Shown one piece after another: positions 4,909 to 5,376 of a stretch of DNA of 5,376 nt. Within the stretch, counting starts at the first letter, position 1. The number at the start of each line of letters is the position of its first letter. Under the pieces are notes generated by a model. The model was given only the letters and a program-made list of their open reading frames with translations. It made no database searches and was not told where the DNA came from. The position numbers and the translations under genes are program-made. The stretch is from an uncultured Dehalococcoidia bacterium (GTDB lineage Bacteria; Chloroflexota; Dehalococcoidia; Tepidiformales; Tepidiformaceae), in assembly GCA_937864275.1 (NCBI GenBank), contig CALMIW010000015.1:1-5376 (forward strand), written 5' to 3'.

Positions 4909-5376
4909 GTGTCCGGCGCTGCCGCGCTGATCGCGGCCGCGGGCATCGCTCTCGGGGGGGTTGGGGGCGGGGTGCACTCTCGCGCTGCGATGCTCGCGGG
5001 TGGCGGGGGCGCGTCCATCGCGCTGGCCGGGGCCGCCGCGTGGCACCTGCGCCATCCCCAGCCGGCCCGCGGAAGCATGCGAGCCGGCCTCGCCACGGCC
5101 ATGCCCGAATGGCGCGGAGGCCGCCGCGCCGCGCTCGAAGCACTCGTCGCCGAATTCGCCGGCCAGGCCGCCACCGCGCACGCACTCCGCTGCGCCGCAC
5201 TCGCCGGCATGGTCGCCGAACAACTCGCCTTCCGCCCCGAAGAAGCCGACGAGGCCACCCTCGCGGCCGTCCTCCACGTCCTCCCCGGGGCGTTCCCCGA
5301 ACACGAAGACGCCGAGATCTCCGGCTGTGGCTTCGGCACCGGCGCCATCGCCGCGGCGCGCGTTCTCCTGGAGCGC
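4909..5376 (+). CDS. Membrane-anchored protein with degenerate HD-like domain (N-terminal 156 residues, cut by window edge)
   Basis: I read this frame by hand; it is open to the right edge. Coding is supported by strong C/G third positions from about 5040 onward. The N-terminus has two hydrophobic Ala/Gly-rich stretches, about residues 4-21 and 27-44, likely a membrane hairpin, followed by the basic WHLRHPQPARG (45-55). A helical domain follows: HALRCAALAGMVAEQLAFRP (91-110), then EEADEATLAAVLHVLPG (111-127). Spacing from H91 to H123, with a small-residue helix then LAFRPEEADEATLAAVLH, resembles the start of HD or HD-GYP phosphohydrolase domains (H...R.A.LA..LGL..EE...L..AALLHD), but the metal-binding Asp after H123 is Val. 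If related, it is probably catalytically altered. The remainder, including a GCGFGTGAIAAARVL helix (139-153), is not recognised. The frame stays open back to 4801, so a longer start cannot be fully excluded; GTG 4909 has the best ribosome binding site. It is divergent from groEL across the CIRCE region. Confidence 0.6.
   Translation, partial: MSGAAALIAAAGIALGGVGGGVHSRAAMLAGGGGASIALAGAAAWHLRHPQPARGSMRAGLATAMPEWRGGRRAALEALVAEFAGQAATAHALRCAALAGMVAEQLAFRPEEADEATLAAVLHVLPGAFPEHEDAEISGCGFGTGAIAAARVLLER

Noticed and set aside
4794..5348. Overlapping minus-strand open frames of 139-184 codons at the right end.
   Set aside because: The plus frame has the consistent C/G third positions and a plausible membrane/helical protein. 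The minus products are Arg/Ala-rich, and their 3' ends run into the CIRCE.

Overview
The window is very GC-rich DNA (roughly two thirds G+C by eye), with strong C/G preference at third codon positions, densely packed bacterial genes and AAGGAG-type ribosome binding sites. The GroEL sequence, an HrcA-type CIRCE operator and the general gene style suggest a bacterium of the Chloroflexota (Thermomicrobia, Dehalococcoidia or Tepidiforma-like). This is recognition from memory, not a tree; an actinobacterial or other high-GC origin is not excluded. I see no rRNA or tRNA gene, insertion sequence, CRISPR array or phage gene, so this looks like an ordinary chromosomal segment.

Layout, left to right. 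(1) Positions 1-395, minus strand: the N-terminal 131 residues of a flavin/F420-binding split-barrel protein of the pyridoxamine-phosphate-oxidase-like superfamily, cut by the window edge. (2) 396-542: a divergent intergenic region with a small perfect hairpin and a possible leaderless promoter. (3) 543-1343, plus: a short-chain dehydrogenase/reductase that keeps its NADP-binding site but lacks the catalytic YxxxK residues. (4) 1348-2529, minus: a membrane-anchored, secreted-side protein made of two copies of a four-cysteine domain about 170 residues long; its family is not recognised. (5) 2576-3013, minus: a small cytosolic protein of unknown function. (6) 3014-3123: a structured spacer with a 10-bp inverted repeat, probably the groEL terminator or processing site. 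(7) 3124-4737, minus: full-length GroEL. (8) 4738-4908: a divergent control region holding a textbook-perfect CIRCE. (9) 4909-5376, plus: the start of a protein with two predicted membrane segments and a degenerate HD-like helical domain, running off the right edge.

The best-understood unit is CIRCE-groEL: HrcA should repress groEL under normal conditions and release it on heat shock. No groES lies directly upstream or downstream, so the co-chaperonin must be encoded elsewhere. The 145-residue gene after groEL lies on the same strand and could receive read-through across the structured spacer. The other genes share no obvious pathway. I see no convincing new multi-gene system; the points most worth checking are the SDR without its catalytic tyrosine and lysine, the duplicated four-cysteine exported protein, and the symmetrical CIRCE between groEL and a divergent membrane/HD-like gene.
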